Source: Streptomycetaceae bacterium
GTDB lineage: Bacteria; Actinomycetota; Actinomycetes; Nanopelagicales; Nanopelagicaceae
Direction: 5' to 3'
NCBI GenBank assembly: GCA_027486075.1
Contig: JAIXPU010000052.1
Location: forward strand, 1-7,913
Length of the DNA stretch: 7,913 bases
The position numbers were made by a program, and so were the translations under genes. The notes beneath the pieces were generated by a model. The model was not told where the DNA came from, searched no databases, and saw only the letters and a list, made by a program, of their open reading frames with translations. Below are positions 5,892 to 7,913 of the stretch, one piece after another; the stretch's first letter is position 1; each line of letters begins with the position of its first letter.

Positions 5892-6065
5892 ATGAATATA
5901 AAAACTTATACATGTAAATGGTGTTATTCCATTTATTTTAAAGAAGACAAAGATAAGCATTTTGAATGCATGAAAAAGAAGAATCGCTTTCTATATCAAA
6001 GGAAGCGAAGTTTAGAGAGAGGAAATTATGAGTACAAAAAGAAAGAAACTAAAAAAACCATTTGA
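5892..6065 (+). CDS. Small CCHC zinc-finger protein, 57 aa
   Basis: I choose the ATG at 5892 because GGAAG lies 5 nt before it. The same frame is open back to a TTG at 5871, but that codon abuts the hairpin and has no ribosome-binding site. The protein shows Y6-x-C8-x2-C11-x4-F16-x6-H23-x2-C26. This closely follows the spacing of a classic beta-beta-alpha zinc finger, with Cys replacing the last His. The remaining 31 residues are strongly basic (KKKNRFLYQRKRSLERG and a lysine-rich end), fitting nucleic-acid binding. The gene overlaps the GNAT gene by 38 nt, so the two are co-expressed. It might be a regulator or a helper of the acetyltransferase; a recombination directionality factor is conceivable but unsupported. 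The region is very AT-rich. Confidence 0.6.
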   Translation: MNIKTYTCKWCYSIYFKEDKDKHFECMKKKNRFLYQRKRSLERGNYEYKKKETKKTI

Positions 6066-6687
6066 AATTAGAGAGTTGAATATTTTTGATTCAAAGGATT
6101 ATCAAAAAGCTTTAAATGAAAGCAAAGACTATTTAGAGCATTTTTTAGATTGGGGAATAAATGCTTCAAATTATGATTTAGAACAATGTAAAAACATTAT
6201 TACATTAATGAACTTAGAGAAGCACCCTAATAGAACATTCGGTATTTGTATATGGGGAAAAGTTGTTGGTGAGATTTCTATTGGTGAAGGCAGTAGATCA
6301 GATGGGTTACAGGTGACCTATTGGGTGAGCAAAAAACACGCTGGGAAAGGTCTTTGCAGTCGAGCACTAAAAAATATCGTAGATAAGTGCGTTCTTATGG
6401 AATACGTGAATTTCGTAGAAATACATGCAGACAAAAGGAATTTGGCTAGCCAGAAGGTTGCAAGGAATGCAGGCTTTGTTCATTACGATTCTTATGAATA
6501 CGAAGATCATGGAACTTTGGGTATTGGAATCATGGATGTATTCATATACCTAACACCTAGAGCTAGATACCACTCAACGATGGCTAAGTTCTTTGGCAAG
6601 CAAGGGCTAGACTTGAATATCAGACCTGATAATTGGCGCAGAAAACAAGATTTATCATTAATAAGCACCAAAACTATGGCTTTTTAG
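6028..6687 (+). CDS. GNAT-family N-acetyltransferase, RimJ/RimL-like
   Basis: This 219-aa protein would move an acetyl group from acetyl-CoA to an amine. The core runs from about residue 12 to 176. The acetyl-CoA motif is YWVSKKHAGKGLCSRAL (98-114), with Lys103 where Gln/Arg is usual and Gly106 and Gly108 in the pyrophosphate loop. The typical RimJ/RimL segment VEIHADKRNLASQKVARNAGF-like is at 130-150, with Asn138 and Ser141. A basic N-terminal stretch (STKRKKLKK) and about 40 extra C-terminal residues (KFFGKQGLDLNIRP region) flank the core. Ribosomal proteins are the best-known substrates of close families, but the substrate here is unknown. GAGAGG 5 nt upstream sets the start at 6028. Bases 6001-6180 are about 27% G+C (49 of 180), far below the rest of the element, suggesting a separate origin. 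Its last 14 nt overlap the convergent integrase gene. Confidence 0.85.
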   Translation: MSTKRKKLKKPFEIRELNIFDSKDYQKALNESKDYLEHFLDWGINASNYDLEQCKNIITLMNLEKHPNRTFGICIWGKVVGEISIGEGSRSDGLQVTYWVSKKHAGKGLCSRALKNIVDKCVLMEYVNFVEIHADKRNLASQKVARNAGFVHYDSYEYEDHGTLGIGIMDVFIYLTPRARYHSTMAKFFGKQGLDLNIRPDNWRRKQDLSLISTKTMAF

Positions 6688-7534
6688 AACTCCTAGTATT
6701 TAGCTGAATGATATTTCCTTGAGGCTCATTATTTGAATGACCCAAAATTCTTGTAGGAAGAGAAGCTTCAATCTCCTCATTTCGAACTTGAGTATATATA
6801 CGTAAAGTTGTTGATACGTTCTTATGGCGCATTTGACGCCTAACTACTTCAGGATTGACCCCTCTTCGGATCATGTCTGTTGCATACCAGTGACGAAGCA
6901 TGTGGGGATTAATGCTTTTGCCACCAGTACGAATTTGCCATTCTTTGTTTCTGGACAACTTATAGCAAGAATTGGTTACATCTTTTGTAGGTTTACCGAG
7001 ATTCCAATACTCGCTCTTATCCATGTTGCGTACTTCTTCAGCTAACCAATTAGGTAGAAGGATTTTTCCGTAAGTTTTTGGACTGCCTAAATGAAGCCCA
7101 TCTTGCGAATATGCTTGATTAACATCCAGAAAATCACCTTCTAGCTTATCTGGGGTCACCGCACATGCTTCCCCAACCCTCAATCCTGCATACATACAAA
7201 GGAGAAGCTGAAGTCGATATTTTGATCGACTAATAATCCACTCTAAATCTTCTTGTGAAGGTAGATCATAAATTCGACTCGCACCTTCTAGGTAAGGAAG
7301 GTCTTGGCATAGGCCCAAATCTCTAAACATAGATCGGGCTGTAATAAATAGCCTCTTACGTGTATTTTGATTAGCAAAACTCTCAACTTTATTTCTAATC
7401 AAACCAGAGGAAATTTCTTCTAACTCTAAATCCCAAATACCAATTTTCTTGATATCTCTAATATTTGTTTGCTTAGTTGAGTATTTGTAAGGTCGACTAT
7501 CGACAATTTTAGTTACATATTCAGAAACCAACAT
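6674..7534 (-). CDS. int: Tyrosine recombinase/integrase
   Basis: This 286-aa protein should integrate and excise the element at the tRNA-Val site. All active-site residues are visible: Arg119 in YAGLRVGEA, Lys153 in the beta-hairpin SPKTYG, His211-x2-Arg214 in NPHMLRHWYAT, His237 in MRHKNVSTT and the nucleophile Tyr247 in RIYTQV. Residues about 1-85 form a short SAM-like core-binding domain. There is no obvious additional N-terminal arm-binding domain, so the protein is shorter than many phage integrases of 350-400 aa. The ATG at 7534 has GAGGG about 12 nt upstream, a long spacing; an in-frame TGA lies close upstream and excludes extension. The gene starts 140 nt from the tRNA-side att site and reads inward. 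Its 3' end overlaps the convergent GNAT gene by 14 nt. Confidence 0.95.
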   Translation of the reverse strand: MLVSEYVTKIVDSRPYKYSTKQTNIRDIKKIGIWDLELEEISSGLIRNKVESFANQNTRKRLFITARSMFRDLGLCQDLPYLEGASRIYDLPSQEDLEWIISRSKYRLQLLLCMYAGLRVGEACAVTPDKLEGDFLDVNQAYSQDGLHLGSPKTYGKILLPNWLAEEVRNMDKSEYWNLGKPTKDVTNSCYKLSRNKEWQIRTGGKSINPHMLRHWYATDMIRRGVNPEVVRRQMRHKNVSTTLRIYTQVRNEEIEASLPTRILGHSNNEPQGNIIQLNTRSSKKP

Positions 7535-7623
7535 CTTGGAACCATTCCCTCAAAATAATGGTCAAGATAAGAACTAAATGTTGGACTTAGAAACCCATTG
7601 GCGCTATATCCAAGTCTAGTTTT

Positions 7624-7657
7624 GTGAACTTACCGCCGACTTTCGGCGTTAATTCAC
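7624..7657. promoter_or_regulatory. Two-part dyad between integrase and the tRNA-side att site
   Basis: GTGAA (7624-7628) pairs with TTCAC (7653-7657). Inside, CGCCGA (7634-7639) pairs with TCGGCG (7643-7648) around CTT. The outer and inner stems are separated by unpaired 5- and 4-nt bulges. It sits 17 bp inside att and upstream of the integrase gene. It may terminate read-through from tRNA-Val into int, act as an operator, or take part in att-site architecture; no T run follows on the tRNA-sense strand. Confidence 0.4.
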
Positions 7658-7673
7658 ATATTAGACATTTATC

Positions 7674-7705
7674 GTGGGCGGTGAGGGTTTCGAACCCCCG
7701 ACATC
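7674..7705 (-). repeat. Right attachment site inside tRNA-Val
   Basis: These 32 bases are identical to 220-251 and cover the 3' acceptor strand, T arm and variable region of the intact tRNA gene. The element restores the tRNA 3' end on integration, as tRNA-targeting integrases commonly do. Crossover would occur somewhere within this identity block; the exact position cannot be read from the sequence. Confidence 0.93.
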
Positions 7706-7746
7706 CTCGGTGTAAACGAGGCGCTCTACCACTGAGCTAACCACCC
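7675..7746 (-). tRNA. tRNA-Val, anticodon TAC
   Basis: The 72-nt gene folds as a full cloverleaf. The acceptor GGGTGGT pairs with ACCGCCC, with one T-G pair. The D arm is GCTC/GAGC. The anticodon stem CCTCG/CGAGG carries loop TTTACAC, so the anticodon is TAC, reading GTA and related valine codons. The T arm GGGGG/CCCTC has loop TTCGAAA, and the discriminator is A. CCA is not encoded; the next bases are CGAT. The gene lies 65 bp downstream of the peroxiredoxin stop on the same strand. A TATAAA-like word at 7767-7772 (minus strand) could be part of its own promoter. Its 3' end serves as the integration site. Confidence 0.97.
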
Positions 7747-7811
7747 GGCGTGCTTGCGAATACTACTTTATATATCCGAAAGAACGAAAATCGTGCCTGA
7801 AGTATGCGTAA

Positions 7812-7913
7812 TTAGAGCGCTGCGATAGCGCTCTTGTAATCACCATTATTGCGAGCATCTCCGAGACCGTTTACAACGCTCCAACGAATGATGCCCTGCT
7901 TATCAATAACGAA
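7812..7913 (-). CDS. Peroxiredoxin (AhpE/AhpC-TSA type), C-terminal end only
   Basis: The last 33 codons and stop of a gene entering from the right edge read FVIDKQGIIRWSVVNG, then LGDARNNGDYKSAIAAL. FVID-x-x-G-x-(I/V)-R-W is the C-terminal beta-strand signature of AhpC/TSA peroxiredoxins, and the wording is closest to actinobacterial AhpE-type proteins. These reduce peroxides in the cytoplasm. The catalytic cysteine lies outside the window. A perfect 8-bp inverted repeat (7814-7834) covers the last codons and part of the stop codon. This gene belongs to the chromosome, upstream of tRNA-Val. Confidence 0.8.
   Translation of the reverse strand, partial: FVIDKQGIIRWSVVNGLGDARNNGDYKSAIAAL
7814..7834 (-). 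terminator. Hairpin at the end of the peroxiredoxin gene
   Basis: AGAGCGCT and AGCGCTCT form a perfect 8-bp stem with a 5-nt loop, overlapping the last codons and the first bases of the stop codon. The sequence after it on the minus strand (AATTACGC) is not T-rich, so intrinsic termination would be weak. It may instead act as a 3' stabilising hairpin. Confidence 0.35.

Larger units (their letters stand above)
220..7705. mobile_element. Integrative element of about 7.45 kb inserted in the 3' end of tRNA-Val
   Basis: A perfect 32-bp direct repeat (220-251 and 7674-7705) bounds the element; one repeat period is 7454 bp. The right copy is the 3' part of an intact tRNA-Val gene and the left copy is an orphan fragment. 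A tyrosine recombinase gene lies at the tRNA end and is transcribed away from the tRNA. The cargo is a membrane protein, a three-gene zinc-ribbon/nuclease-like/repeat-protein operon, and a zinc-finger plus acetyltransferase pair. I see no structural phage genes, relaxase, replication initiator or clear excisionase. The element is therefore a minimal island, or a satellite that depends on host or helper functions. Excision would rejoin the DUF1801 gene directly to the tRNA 3' end. Confidence 0.9.

Overview
The window holds a small integrated genetic element of about 7.45 kb, plus a little chromosome at each end. A complete tRNA-Val gene (anticodon TAC) lies at 7675-7746 on the minus strand. Its 3' portion is repeated as a perfect 32-bp direct repeat at 220-251, and a tyrosine recombinase gene sits just inside the tRNA-side copy. 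This is the classic layout of an island inserted into the 3' end of a tRNA gene. The left flank has the C-terminal part of a DUF1801-type protein, and the right flank has the last 33 codons of an AhpE/AhpC-type peroxiredoxin. The tRNA does not encode CCA, and two cargo genes look leaderless. Together with the peroxiredoxin tail, this suggests a low-GC actinobacterium, perhaps a freshwater acI/Nanopelagicales-like lineage. That placement is inference, not proof.

From left to right inside the element: about 175 bp of end sequence without a gene; a 297-aa membrane protein of unknown family (428-1321, plus); then, convergent with it, a three-gene minus-strand operon read from 5204 down to 1333. 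The first two operon genes are paralogues. Each has six tandem treble-clef/zinc-ribbon repeats of 65-67 aa (CX3H...CX2C, DUF4379-like), followed by a GIY-YIG/T5orf172-like C-terminal domain. They overlap by 8 nt. The third gene, 1 nt further on, encodes a leucine-rich-variant/HEAT-like repeat protein. Next comes about 690 bp without a convincing gene, which holds AT-rich dyads, a perfect 12-bp inverted repeat and a GC-rich hairpin. After it, a very AT-rich pair on the plus strand encodes a 57-aa CCHC zinc-finger protein and a RimJ/RimL-like GNAT acetyltransferase, overlapping by 38 nt. The GNAT gene ends 14 nt inside the 3' end of the convergent integrase gene.

The most interesting cargo is the operon. 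Two zinc-ribbon arrays fused to a nuclease-like fold, translationally linked to an alpha-repeat protein, look like a DNA- or RNA-targeting accessory system, possibly defence or inter-element competition. I recognise no named system with this layout. No capsid, replication, conjugation or recognisable excisionase gene is present, so the element probably moves by integrase plus host or helper functions.
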